This document shows positions 1 through 12,195 of a stretch of 32,175 nt of DNA, piece after piece (positions within the stretch are counted from its first letter, which is position 1; every line of letters begins with the position of its first letter). The DNA lies in NCBI GenBank assembly GCA_029960885.1, contig JASBVV010000074.1, positions 1 to 32,175 on the forward strand, given 5' to 3'. The translations under genes were made by a program, and so were the position numbers. Below the pieces are notes generated by a model that searched no databases, was not told where the DNA came from, and saw nothing but the letters and a program-made list of their open reading frames with translations. This stretch comes from Kyrpidia sp. (GTDB lineage Bacteria; Bacillota; Bacilli; Kyrpidiales; Kyrpidiaceae).

Positions 1-89
1 TTTCTTTTACGCCCGCGTTGGTACGTGGCCGCAGCCCCACGACCCGCCGCCGACGCCCGAACAGTCCCCGTCGAAACCAATACGCCCCC
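1..89 (-). ncRNA. ssrA: tmRNA (ssrA), 5' part only, cut by window edge
   Basis: Transfer-messenger RNA, which with SmpB rescues stalled ribosomes and tags the unfinished protein. Read on the minus strand from position 89, the sequence opens with GGGGGCGTATTGGTTTCGAC and continues GGGGAC. This is the diagnostic 5' end of tmRNA: the acceptor strand GGGGxCG followed by the D-loop-like GGNTTCGAC. The remaining bases to position 1 match the spacing of the Bacillus subtilis molecule up to just before the resume codon; the last visible stretch ends in an A-rich run (GCGTAAAAGAAA). The tag reading frame, pseudoknots and 3' half lie outside the window. Its position directly downstream of smpB is the usual Bacillota arrangement. 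The 5' end is placed by similarity, not by experiment. Confidence 0.88.
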
Positions 90-380
90 GCGTTCGCCGT
101 CGACCGGACGACCCGGCCACGGGCTCCTGACGTCCAACTCCTGAAGTCCGGGTTCAGCGATCGGCCGCCATGACTTCGTTTTCCCCACGGCTCGCGCAGC
201 ACGGTGCCTTTCGCTGCGCACCCCGGCCGGATTTCAACCGGTGCATTGATTCATTATATCGAAATCGCATCAAAATGAAAAGCACTGTTTCTCCCCAAAT
301 TTCCCCATTCGAGATGCGCCATCGCCGGTTAACCGTTCCTTGGAATGGACGGATCTCGTCTGGGGCGACCTCGGCCCGCC
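90..380 (-). other. smpB-ssrA intergenic region with structured leader
   Basis: No coding region is supported here. On the minus strand it holds a strong promoter (253-281) followed by about 155 bases before the mature tmRNA end. That leader can form three hairpins: CCGG/CCGG at 227-230 and 238-241; a perfect 7-bp stem GCGCAGC/GCTGCGC at 194-200 and 213-219 with a 12-base loop; and GCCGTG/CATGGC at 167-172 and 186-191 with one G-U pair. No known riboswitch consensus fits it fully. It may simply be a 5' precursor removed by RNase P, or a separate small RNA. Confidence 0.4.
253..281 (-). promoter_or_regulatory. Probable sigma-A promoter of ssrA
   Basis: On the minus strand, -35 TTTTCA (276-281) and a perfect -10 TATAAT (253-258) are separated by 17 bases. 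It lies in an A+T-rich patch between smpB and ssrA, so transcription would start near 246 and run into ssrA about 155 bases further on. tmRNA genes commonly have their own strong promoter. The -35 matches the consensus at only four of six bases. Confidence 0.65.
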
Positions 381-839
381 TCACTTCTGCCTCTCCCGAA
401 ACGCTCGCTCGATCTCCCGGGCGGCATCGCGTTTCGCCATCTCCTGGCGCTTGTCATATAACTTCTTCCCCTTCGCAAGCCCGAGTTCCACCTTGCACAC
501 GCCTCGTTTCAGATACAGGCGCAGCGGAATTAACGCGTAGCCCCTCTCCCGGCTCAGCCCCTGCAGCCGAAAAATCTCCCCTTTGTGCAACAACAGTTTT
601 CGGGTGCGCCGGGGATCATGATTGAATCGATTCCCTTGTTCATACGGGCTGATGTGGAGATTGTGCAAAAACACTTCGCCGTTTTCCACCCGGGCGTAGC
701 TGTCCTTCAGATTGGCGCGGCCCTGGCGGATTGACTTGATCTCCGTCCCGGTCAGCACGATCCCGGCCTCGTACGTGTCCTCGATAAAAAAATCGTGATA
801 CGCCTTGCGATTCTGTGCGACAACCTTTTCCCCGGCCAC
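381..839 (-). CDS. smpB: SsrA-binding protein SmpB
   Basis: Small RNA-binding protein that delivers tmRNA to stalled ribosomes for trans-translation. The 152-residue length is normal. Visible family signatures are the N-terminal [21 protein letters not shown], the segment [18 protein letters not shown], and [15 protein letters not shown] followed by R-R-x-R-K-L-L-L. The C-terminal tail is basic and ends in ERAFRERQK, as expected for the part that enters the mRNA channel. The start is a GTG at 837-839 preceded by GAGGTGA. It lies about 100 bases downstream of rnr on the same strand and is followed by ssrA, the conserved rnr-smpB-ssrA order. Confidence 0.97.
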   Translation of the reverse strand: MAGEKVVAQNRKAYHDFFIEDTYEAGIVLTGTEIKSIRQGRANLKDSYARVENGEVFLHNLHISPYEQGNRFNHDPRRTRKLLLHKGEIFRLQGLSRERGYALIPLRLYLKRGVCKVELGLAKGKKLYDKRQEMAKRDAAREIERAFRERQK

Positions 840-941
840 GGTCTCACCTCGCCCTCTTCCGGGTGTCAGACACTATGATACCGTGACCGCGTGGCCCTGC
901 CAAGGGGAAAATCCCACGAGCCGCAGGCGATGGAAGGCGAT

Positions 942-3374
942 TTATCTCCGGCGCTTTCCTTGCCTCTTGGCTTTCCCCTTTTTCGCCGTCCCTGCATGCC
1001 CGCGTTTTTTCTTCGCCGGGGTCACCGCATCACCCACCAACACCGGCTCCCGCATGCCGGGCGCTTCCCGGGCCGTTCTCCCGACGGGCGAAGCCTCGGC
1101 CGCCCGGGCAACTCCCCCGGCCGGTCCCGCTCCACCGGCCCTGGAACTTCGGGCGGCCGCCCGGGCCGCCGCTTTCTTCCTCCGGCTGCGCCCGCCGCTC
1201 CCGGCGGCCGGCCGGAGATCCTGCACCCTCGACCCGTCCCGCTCCACCCCGTCCCCGGTTTCTTCCACCAAGCGAAAATCAATGGCGCGCTCCTCTTTGT
1301 CGGCTCCGGCCACCAACACCTTGACCCGGTCGCCGATTCGGAACGTCCGGCCCGTCCGCTCGCCGATCAGTGCAAACTGCCGGTCGTCAAACAGATAATA
1401 GTCATCGGTCAAATAACTGATATGAACCAGGCCCTCCACCGAGTTCTCCAATTCGACGAAGAGCCCGAAAGACGTCGCCCCGCTGACGATCCCTTCAAAC
1501 GTCTCCCCGATCTTGTCGAGCATGAATTCGACCTTTTTCAGATCCTGGCTCTCCCGCTCAGCGTCCACCGCCACCCGTTCCCGCTCGGACGACTGATCGG
1601 CGATCCGCGGCATCTCCGCCCGCCAGCGCGACTCCTTCGCCGCGGGCAGTGCGCCGTGGGCCAGCCATTCCCGGATCACCCGATGAATCACCAGATCGGG
1701 GTAGCGGCGAATCGGCGAGGTGAAATGAGTGTAAAACTCCGCCGCCAGCCCGAAGTGCCCGAGGCCCTCATGGGAATACCGCGCCTGGCGCATCGAGCGG
1801 AGCAAAATGGTGTTCACCACCCGTTCTTCGGGCTTCCCCCTCACCTGATCGAGAATGTCCTGAAGTGCCCTGGGTTCCGCCCGCCCCCTCTTGGTTCGCA
1901 GCACGTAGCCCAAATTCCAGATGAACTCCTTGAATCCCTCGATTTTCTCCGGATCCGGGTCTTCGTGAACCCGGTACAGAAACGGGACATCTAATTTCTG
2001 AAAATACTCCGCCACCGTTTCATTGGCGGCCAACATGAATTCTTCAATGATCTGCTCTGCGATGGTCTGGGGTTTGCGGACGATGTCCACGGGCCGGCCG
2101 GATTCGTCCAGAATCACCTTTGTTTCATCGAAATGAAAATCCACCGCCCCCCGGCGGAGCCGCCGGCGGCGGAGCTCCAGGGCGAGCTCCCGCATATCCC
2201 GAAACATCGGGACCAGCGGTTCATACCGCTCGATCAACTCAGGGACGTTTTCGGTGAGAATGCGGCGCACCGCCGTATAGGTCATCCGTTCCCGGGTGCG
2301 AATCACACTGGGATAGATATCATGCCGGACCAAACGCAGATCCGGGGTCCATTCCATCTCGCAGGTCATGGCCAGCCGGTCCACCTGAGGATTCAACGAA
2401 CAAATCCCGTTGGAAAGCCGGGGGGGCAACATGGGAATGACCCGGTCCACCAGATAGACACTGCATCCCCGACGGAACGCCTCCTCATCCAGGGCCGATC
2501 CTTCCCGCACATAATAGCTGACATCGGCGATGTGGACACCGAGCAGCCAGTTGCCGCCCGGCAGCCGCTCCAGGGACACCGCGTCATCCAAATCTTTGGC
2601 GTCCTCTCCGTCGATGGTGACCATGGCGCGCTGTCGCAAATCCCGGCGCCCCGCCAGATCCTCATCCCGAACCGCATCGGGGACGGCTTCGGCCTCGGCC
2701 AGCACCTCGTCCGGGAACGCCTCGGGCAATTCGTATTTGCGCACGACGGCGAGCACGTCCACCCCGGGATCCCCGGGCCGGCCCAGAACCTCCACGACCC
2801 TTCCCTGACAACTGGTGGTGCGTCCGGGGTAGACGGTGATCTCCACCACCACCTTGTCCCCGTCCTCCGCCCCGCCGACGTCGTCCGGAGCAATGAACAC
2901 GTCCACCGGAATCCGCCGGTCGTCCGGGCGTACGAACCCGTAATGGCGCATCGACTGAAACGTCCCCACCACGGTGTGCAGGCCTCTCTCCAAGATCCGG
3001 ATGACCTCGCCTTCGGGACGGTCCCCGTGGCGCCGGTGAATCCGGGCCACCACCCGGTCCCCGTGCATCGCCCCGGCCAGATCCCCGGCGTGCACATACA
3101 AATCCGGAATCCCCGGCCGGTCCGGGATGACGAATCCGAACCCGCGTTGCTTCATCTGCAGCCGCCCGACCAGAAGATTCATGCGTTCCGGGACGCCGTA
3201 CCGGTGCGTTCGGGTTCGCACCACCAGGCCCTTATCTTCCATATCCCGAAGGAGCGTCAAAAACGCCTCCCGTTCGTCTTCTCCTATATCCAGAGCCCTT
3301 TGCAGTTCTGTGACCGACATGGGCTTATAGGACAACTCTCGCATCAAAGACAGAATTTTTTCTTCCATATTCAT
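942..3374 (-). CDS. rnr: Ribonuclease R (3'-5' exoribonuclease)
   Basis: RNB-family exoribonuclease that degrades structured RNA and cooperates with tmRNA-SmpB in removing faulty mRNA. About 810 residues. In order: an N-terminal winged-helix segment (about 1-60), a cold-shock RNA-binding domain around 66-115 (QRGFGFVIPD, DLYVHAGDL), the RNB catalytic core with the acidic cluster DGEDAKDLDDAV, HFTSPIRRYPDL near its end, an S1 domain (GIVSGATSFGLFVELENSVE, GLVHIS), and a long Lys/Arg-rich tail ending in KRQGKRRR. The ATG at 3374 was chosen because GGGGGTGAAAGG lies just upstream; the reading frame extends 35 codons further but without family similarity. It sits between the esterase gene and smpB. 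Confidence 0.96.
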   Translation of the reverse strand: MNMEEKILSLMRELSYKPMSVTELQRALDIGEDEREAFLTLLRDMEDKGLVVRTRTHRYGVPERMNLLVGRLQMKQRGFGFVIPDRPGIPDLYVHAGDLAGAMHGDRVVARIHRRHGDRPEGEVIRILERGLHTVVGTFQSMRHYGFVRPDDRRIPVDVFIAPDDVGGAEDGDKVVVEITVYPGRTTSCQGRVVEVLGRPGDPGVDVLAVVRKYELPEAFPDEVLAEAEAVPDAVRDEDLAGRRDLRQRAMVTIDGEDAKDLDDAVSLERLPGGNWLLGVHIADVSYYVREGSALDEEAFRRGCSVYLVDRVIPMLPPRLSNGICSLNPQVDRLAMTCEMEWTPDLRLVRHDIYPSVIRTRERMTYTAVRRILTENVPELIERYEPLVPMFRDMRELALELRRRRLRRGAVDFHFDETKVILDESGRPVDIVRKPQTIAEQIIEEFMLAANETVAEYFQKLDVPFLYRVHEDPDPEKIEGFKEFIWNLGYVLRTKRGRAEPRALQDILDQVRGKPEERVVNTILLRSMRQARYSHEGLGHFGLAAEFYTHFTSPIRRYPDLVIHRVIREWLAHGALPAAKESRWRAEMPRIADQSSERERVAVDAERESQDLKKVEFMLDKIGETFEGIVSGATSFGLFVELENSVEGLVHISYLTDDYYLFDDRQFALIGERTGRTFRIGDRVKVLVAGADKEERAIDFRLVEETGDGVERDGSRVQDLRPAAGSGGRSRRKKAAARAAARSSRAGGAGPAGGVARAAEASPVGRTAREAPGMREPVLVGDAVTPAKKKRGHAGTAKKGKAKRQGKRRR

Positions 3375-3486
3375 CCTTTCACCCCCTTTCACCGGGGGAC
3401 ACAAGGCCGCAGCCTCCGCCCCACCCGGGCGAGAGGCGGCCACTCGTGGTTTTAGTATGCACCCGGTGCCGAATCCCATCCGAGGA

Positions 3487-4260
3487 TCACGGCGCCAAAC
3501 CTCGCGCCATCAGCCATTCGTGGACATCCCGCCAGACCGTTTCCCGGTCCCGGTCCACGGTCAAAATATGGCCGGACTGGTCATACCATCTCAACTCTTT
3601 ATCCGAACTGCCCAAACGGGACAAAATATATTCGGCGGACCGCGGTCTCACGGTGCGGTCCCGGCGAGCTTGAAGCACCAGGGTCGGCACAAGAATTTCC
3701 GGCAAAAGCGCTCTGATCCGTCGAATCAAAGCCAACAGCTCACCCACACACCGGGTGGGCGTGATGTCGTAGCCGGCCAGGTACTGTCGAATCTCTTCGG
3801 GATATCCCGCCGCCCCATCCCGGTGGAAACGGTGGAAAGGCGCGACGAAACGGGCGACATGGGCCCTCCAATCCCATAGATAAATGGGGGCGCACATGGA
3901 TATGACGGCATCCGCCGCCGGACCGGCCGCCCCCGACCCCAGGTACAGGGCCAACGATCCCCCCATGGACAGGCCCGCGACCACCACGCGTTCACACCGG
4001 TCGGCCAGGGAAGCCGCCGCCTCCCGGACGGAGTTCAGCCAATCCCGCCAGCCCGTCCGCTCCATGTCCCGGGGGGATGTGCCGTGGCCCGCCAGAAGAG
4101 GGCCCGTCACTGTGTAACCCCGTTCCGCCAACCACTGTCCCATCGGTCGCAATTCCGAAGGCGAGCCGGTGAACCCGTGCACCAACACGATGCCCACCCG
4201 GCCACCCGGGAAGTCAAACGGCTCCGGATTTGCTCTTGTCGGCCCAGCCGCCTGGCTCAC
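3487..4260 (-). CDS. est: Carboxylesterase, Est30-like alpha/beta hydrolase
   Basis: Soluble alpha/beta-hydrolase predicted to cleave short-chain carboxylic esters; about 257 residues. It shows the oxyanion-hole motif LVHGFTGSP near the N-terminus, the nucleophile elbow GLSMGG, an acid region LQARRDRTV, and the catalytic His in DQSGHIL near the C-terminus. Geobacillus Est30 has the same layout and its gene sits in the same place, between secG and rnr. The start is taken as GTG at 4260 (VSQAAG...) because GGGGAGGG lies six bases upstream; a TTG seven codons earlier is possible but would place this ribosome-binding site inside the gene. A terminator-like hairpin lies immediately upstream. The natural substrate is unknown. 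Confidence 0.9.
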   Translation of the reverse strand: MSQAAGPTRANPEPFDFPGGRVGIVLVHGFTGSPSELRPMGQWLAERGYTVTGPLLAGHGTSPRDMERTGWRDWLNSVREAAASLADRCERVVVAGLSMGGSLALYLGSGAAGPAADAVISMCAPIYLWDWRAHVARFVAPFHRFHRDGAAGYPEEIRQYLAGYDITPTRCVGELLALIRRIRALLPEILVPTLVLQARRDRTVRPRSAEYILSRLGSSDKELRWYDQSGHILTVDRDRETVWRDVHEWLMARGLAP

Positions 4261-4274
4261 CTGGATCCCTCCCC

Positions 4275-4307
4275 AACACAAAACCGCCCGCAGAGCAGCG
4301 GACGGTT
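4275..4307 (-). terminator. Hairpin with T-rich tail between secG and est
   Basis: On the minus strand AACCGTCCGC and GCGGGCGGTT (4298-4307 and 4282-4291) form a 10-bp stem with one G-T pair and a six-base loop. It is followed by TTGTGTT. The tail is imperfect, so this may be a partial terminator or attenuator that lowers expression of est and rnr relative to secG rather than a full stop. The est ribosome-binding site follows directly. Confidence 0.55.
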
Positions 4308-4350
4308 TCCTTCTCCCATCCCATATCCCCTCGGGAGTCCCCCGTCGATC

Positions 4351-4593
4351 TCAGGACCCCCGGGCAATCAGCCAAGCCACGCCAAGGGAGATGATAAAAA
4401 ACAGCGTGCCCGACACCGTGGTCGCTTTGATCAATACGGCATCAAACCCCCGGGCCTTGCGCCCGACCAGTTGCTCGGCGCCTCCCGCAATGGCTCCCGA
4501 TAAGCCCGCGCTCCGCCCGGACTGGAGAAGCACCACGCCAATGAGTGCCAAGCTCACCAGCACCAGCAGGATCTTCAAAATCACCAGCCACAT
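4351..4593 (-). CDS. secG: SecG preprotein translocase subunit
   Basis: Small integral membrane subunit of the SecYEG protein-conducting channel; 80 residues, normal for SecG. Two hydrophobic segments (about 2-23 and 57-77) flank the conserved cytoplasmic loop, which shows LLQSGRSAGLSGAIAGGAEQ and KARGFDAVL as in Firmicutes SecG. The ATG at 4593 (MWLVILK) is chosen because GGGAGTGA sits five bases upstream; the longer open frame would add a charged N-terminus untypical of the family. It is placed between eno and est, as in B. subtilis, with its own candidate promoter upstream. Confidence 0.93.
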   Translation of the reverse strand: MWLVILKILLVLVSLALIGVVLLQSGRSAGLSGAIAGGAEQLVGRKARGFDAVLIKATTVSGTLFFIISLGVAWLIARGS

Positions 4594-4662
4594 CGGTGTC
4601 ACTCCCGTCTTGTCCCGCGCCTGCACCGGGCACGTCCGGCGCGCCCGGGTATTTGCCCCTCC

Positions 4663-4692
4663 ATGTTACCATGAACCGCCTTGAAAACACAA
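4663..4692 (-). promoter_or_regulatory. Candidate promoter of secG (extended -10)
   Basis: On the minus strand the extended -10 TGGTAACAT (4663-4671) lies 18 bases downstream of a weak -35 TTGTGT (4687-4692). The start would be near 4656, about 60 bases before the secG ATG. The -10 matches four of six positions; the TG element supports it. It overlaps the tail of the putative eno terminator. Confidence 0.4.
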
Positions 4693-4735
4693 CCGGCAGG
4701 TCTCGGGGGTTCCCCGTCGAATCCGAGCCGACCGG
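4683..4735 (-). terminator. Possible terminator of the glycolytic operon after eno
   Basis: Directly after the eno stop codon the minus strand can fold into a long interrupted stem: outer CCGGT (4731-4735) with GCCGG (4693-4697), and inner CTCGG with CCGAG. TTGTGTTTTC follows. The stem has mismatches and the tail is interrupted, so efficiency is uncertain. Confidence 0.4.
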
Positions 4736-7547
<2,812 letters not shown>

Positions 7548-7551
<4 letters not shown>

Positions 7552-8444
7552 TGCGCATCTCCTTCCTGTGCAGTGCCCCGCCCCCGCGGACCGGCCGGCC
7601 CAACGCCCTCATCCGGGGACACCCCCGGACCGGCGTCCGCCTCGGCGGGGCGGGCGGGATCCGCGGCGGATCCGGCGGCGGCCAGAGCCACCAGAGCGAA
7701 AAACGATTCCGGGTCCAGGCTCGCGGTCCCCACCAAAGCGCCGTCCACCTCGGATTGCGCCAAAAAGCCGGAGAAGTTGTCCGGGCTCACACTGCCCCCG
7801 TACAGGATCCGGATCCGCCCGGCCGCCGTATCGCCGGCCAACTCCGCCAGCCGGCGCCTCACCTTTGCCGCCATGTCGCCCGCATCCGCGGCTTTGGCCG
7901 ATCGGCCGGTTCCAATGGCCCAAACCGGCTCGTAAGCCACGACGACCCGGGAAGCCCGTTCGGGGGCAACCCCCTCAAGAGCGGCCGCCAACTGCCCGGC
8001 CACCACCGCCTCGGCCTGGCCCGCCTCCCGTTGGGCCAGGGATTCCCCGACACAGAGGATCGGCGTCATACCTCCGTCGAGCACCGCCCGAACCTTTCCG
8101 GCCACCATCTCATCCGATTCGGCAAACTGCGCCCGGCGTTCGGAATGCCCCACGATGACATGGGTGCACCCCACGGCGCGGAGCATCTCCATGGAAACTT
8201 CCCCGGTAAACGCCCCCCTGGACGCCGGGTGCACGTTTTGAGCTCCGAGGTACACCCCCCGGGAAGCCATCCCGGCCTCGTGAAGGGCCGGCAAAGCCGG
8301 GTACGGCGGGCACACCACCACGTCCACCCGGTCCGGTTCCCCGGCCAGCCGGGCCGAAAACGCCTTCCAGAACGCCGCGGCCTCTTCGGGCGTTTTGTGC
8401 ATTTTCCAGTTCGCGGCCACCACCGGTCGCCGATTCCGATTCAT
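7548..8444 (-). CDS. tpiA: Triosephosphate isomerase with C-terminal extension
   Basis: Interconverts dihydroxyacetone phosphate and glyceraldehyde 3-phosphate. The TIM barrel is complete: Asn12 and Lys14 in ANWKMHKT, His100 in VIVGHSERR, catalytic Glu172 in [11 protein letters not shown], and the phosphate-binding loops [11 protein letters not shown] and GALVGTASL. The barrel ends near residue 254, as in other bacteria (about 250 residues). About 44 further residues follow, rich in Ala, Pro, Gly, Asp and Glu and predicted disordered. The start ATG at 8444 overlaps the pgk stop by four bases and the stop overlaps gpmI, so the extension is not an artefact of a misplaced start; it could reflect a lost original stop codon. 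Confidence 0.96.
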
Positions 8445-9640
8445 CGGTGGAACGCCTCCCGGTCGTTCAGCGCGGCCACCCCGGGCAAAACCCGGCCCTC
8501 GAGAAACTCCAGAGAGGCCCCGCCTCCGGTGGACACGTGGGTCATTTTGTCCGCCAAACCCATTCGCTCCACCGCAGCGGCCGAATCGCCGCCTCCCACG
8601 ATGGTGGTTCCTTCGACCCGAGCCATGGCCCGTGCCACCTCCAGGGTGCCGGCGGCAAACGGCTCCATTTCAAAAATACCCATCGGACCGTTCCAGATCA
8701 CCGTTCGCGCGTCCGCCAGTAGCCCCCGGTATCGTTCCACTGTCTCGGGTCCGATATCCACCGCCTTCCAGCCCTCCGGCACGCCGTCCTCCACCTTCAC
8801 CACCCGAGACCGGGCGTCGGCGGCCAGACGATCCGCCGCCACCAGGTCCACCGGCAGAAACATCGCCGTCCCCCGGGCCCTGGCCTGCTCCAGAGTCCTC
8901 CGGGCCGTGTCCAGATGATCGAGTTCCACCAGGGAGTCCCCCAACCGGTACCCTTCCGCCGCCAAAAAGGTGTTGGCCATGCCGCCGCCGATCACAAGCC
9001 GGTCCACCTTCTCCAGCAAGTGTGCCACCACCCCGATCTTATCGCTGACCTTCGCCCCGCCGAGCACCGCGGCGAACGGACGCTCGGGATGGTCCAGCGC
9101 CCGCCCCAACACGGCCAACTCCCGCTCCATGAGGAATCCGGCCACCGCGTGAAGATACTTGGCCAAACCTGCGGTGGAGGCGTGGGCTCGATGGGCCGCG
9201 CCGAACGCGTCATTGACGTACAGATCGGCCAAGGCCGCCCACGCCTTGGCCAAGGCCGGGTCGTTTTTCTCCTCGCCAGGTTCAAAGCGAACATTTTCGA
9301 GCAAAAGCACTTCGCCCGGCCCGAGGGCCGCCACCGCCTTGTCCACCTCGGGCCCGACCACCGCATCCACTTTATGTACCGGACGGCCGAGGAGCTCCCC
9401 AAGGCGCCGGGCCACCGGATCCAAGCGGTACCGCTCATCCGCCCCGCCCTTCGGGCGGCCCAGATGAGACGCCAGAATCACCTTGGCCCCGGCATCCAGG
9501 AGATACCGAATCGTCGGCAGTGCCGCCCGGATTCGGCCGTCGTCCATCACCCGGCCGTCCTCGATGGGCACATTAAAATCCACCCGCACAAACACGCGCT
9601 TCCCCTGCACCGGTACATCCCGTATCGTCGCCTTGTCCAT
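8441..9640 (-). CDS. pgk: Phosphoglycerate kinase
   Basis: Transfers phosphate from 1,3-bisphosphoglycerate to ADP; cytosolic, monomeric two-domain enzyme of 399 residues. Signatures: [12 protein letters not shown] at the N-terminus, [20 protein letters not shown], the hinge and nucleotide region [22 protein letters not shown], and the C-terminal [10 protein letters not shown] and [13 protein letters not shown]. The ATG at 9640 (MDKATIRD) is preferred because GGAGG lies nine bases upstream; an ATG two codons earlier is too close to it. It is separated from gap by about 220 bases, unlike the tightly overlapping genes downstream. Confidence 0.97.
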   Translation of the reverse strand: MDKATIRDVPVQGKRVFVRVDFNVPIEDGRVMDDGRIRAALPTIRYLLDAGAKVILASHLGRPKGGADERYRLDPVARRLGELLGRPVHKVDAVVGPEVDKAVAALGPGEVLLLENVRFEPGEEKNDPALAKAWAALADLYVNDAFGAAHRAHASTAGLAKYLHAVAGFLMERELAVLGRALDHPERPFAAVLGGAKVSDKIGVVAHLLEKVDRLVIGGGMANTFLAAEGYRLGDSLVELDHLDTARRTLEQARARGTAMFLPVDLVAADRLAADARSRVVKVEDGVPEGWKAVDIGPETVERYRGLLADARTVIWNGPMGIFEMEPFAAGTLEVARAMARVEGTTIVGGGDSAAAVERMGLADKMTHVSTGGGASLEFLEGRVLPGVAALNDREAFHR

Positions 9641-9860
9641 CCCCATCTCCCTCCGTAGCCAGCGCACTCCCGCACACGCAAAGAGGAGAAGGTCTTCCTC
9701 CTCCTCGTCGCACCAACTTTATCCTAGCAGATTTTTCGGCGGGACGAAACTGGACCCTCCGAATCCCTGCGGGCCTTTTTAAGTCCCGATCGGGCGCACC
9801 GCACCGGCCCGGCAGACCGCGAAGTGGAACCTGTACTCGGGTGCCCGGTCGACACCCGGA
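9641..9860 (-). other. gap-pgk intergenic spacer with hairpin
   Basis: No gene. On the minus strand GAGGAGGA and TTCTCCTC (around 9680-9700) can form an 8-bp stem that buries a Shine-Dalgarno-like GGAGGAGG, about 40 bases before the pgk start; TTTGCG follows it. Upstream, TAGGAT around 9722-9727 with TTTCGT 17 bases before it is a weak candidate promoter. CCCGATCGGG near 9790 is a short palindrome. None is decisive; a role in setting pgk levels relative to gap is possible. Confidence 0.3.
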
Positions 9861-12007
<2,147 letters not shown>

Positions 12008-12054
12008 CGCTTCCTCCCGCTGCATGCGACCCAACCGCCTCTCTCACCCTCTTT

Positions 12055-12093
12055 CGGGACATTATATGTCCCGGATGTGCAATTTACGTCCCG
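12055..12093 (-). promoter_or_regulatory. CggR operator
   Basis: On the minus strand two direct half-sites begin CGGGAC: CGGGACGTAAATTG and, about 20 bases on, the palindromic CGGGACATATAATGTCCCG. The B. subtilis cggR operator has the same two CGGGAC repeats with the second followed by ATATAATGTCC, as I recall it from the literature. It lies downstream of the promoter and about 50 bases before the cggR start, so a bound CggR tetramer would block elongation rather than polymerase binding. The TATAAT inside it (12061-12066) has no matching -35 and is read as part of the operator. Confidence 0.9.
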
Positions 12094-12147
12094 CGAGAGG
12101 CCGAAGAAAGAGGCGGCCCCACTCTCCGCGGAACCCTCCTTTTCCTC

Positions 12148-12176
12148 AGTATACACGCAGGACACGCCTCCGGCAA
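12148..12176 (-). promoter_or_regulatory. Sigma-A promoter of the cggR-gap glycolytic operon
   Basis: On the minus strand -35 TTGCCG (12171-12176) and -10 TATACT (12148-12153) are spaced by exactly 17 bases, with the start expected near 12141. It lies between rpoN and cggR, upstream of the CggR operator, in the position known from B. subtilis. Confidence 0.75.
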
Positions 12177-12195
12177 GAGGATCATCGCACCTCGT

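Noticed and set aside
167-241. Resemblance of the ssrA leader to part of a cobalamin riboswitch (CCGGTTGAAATCCGG then GCGCAGC)
   Set aside because: Only two short pieces match; the GCCA...GGAGACC part of the conserved core is missing and ssrA is not a plausible B12 target.
12061-12066. TATAAT in front of cggR as a second promoter
   Set aside because: There is no -35 at 16-18 bases, and the hexamer is part of the conserved CggR operator ATATAATGTCC.
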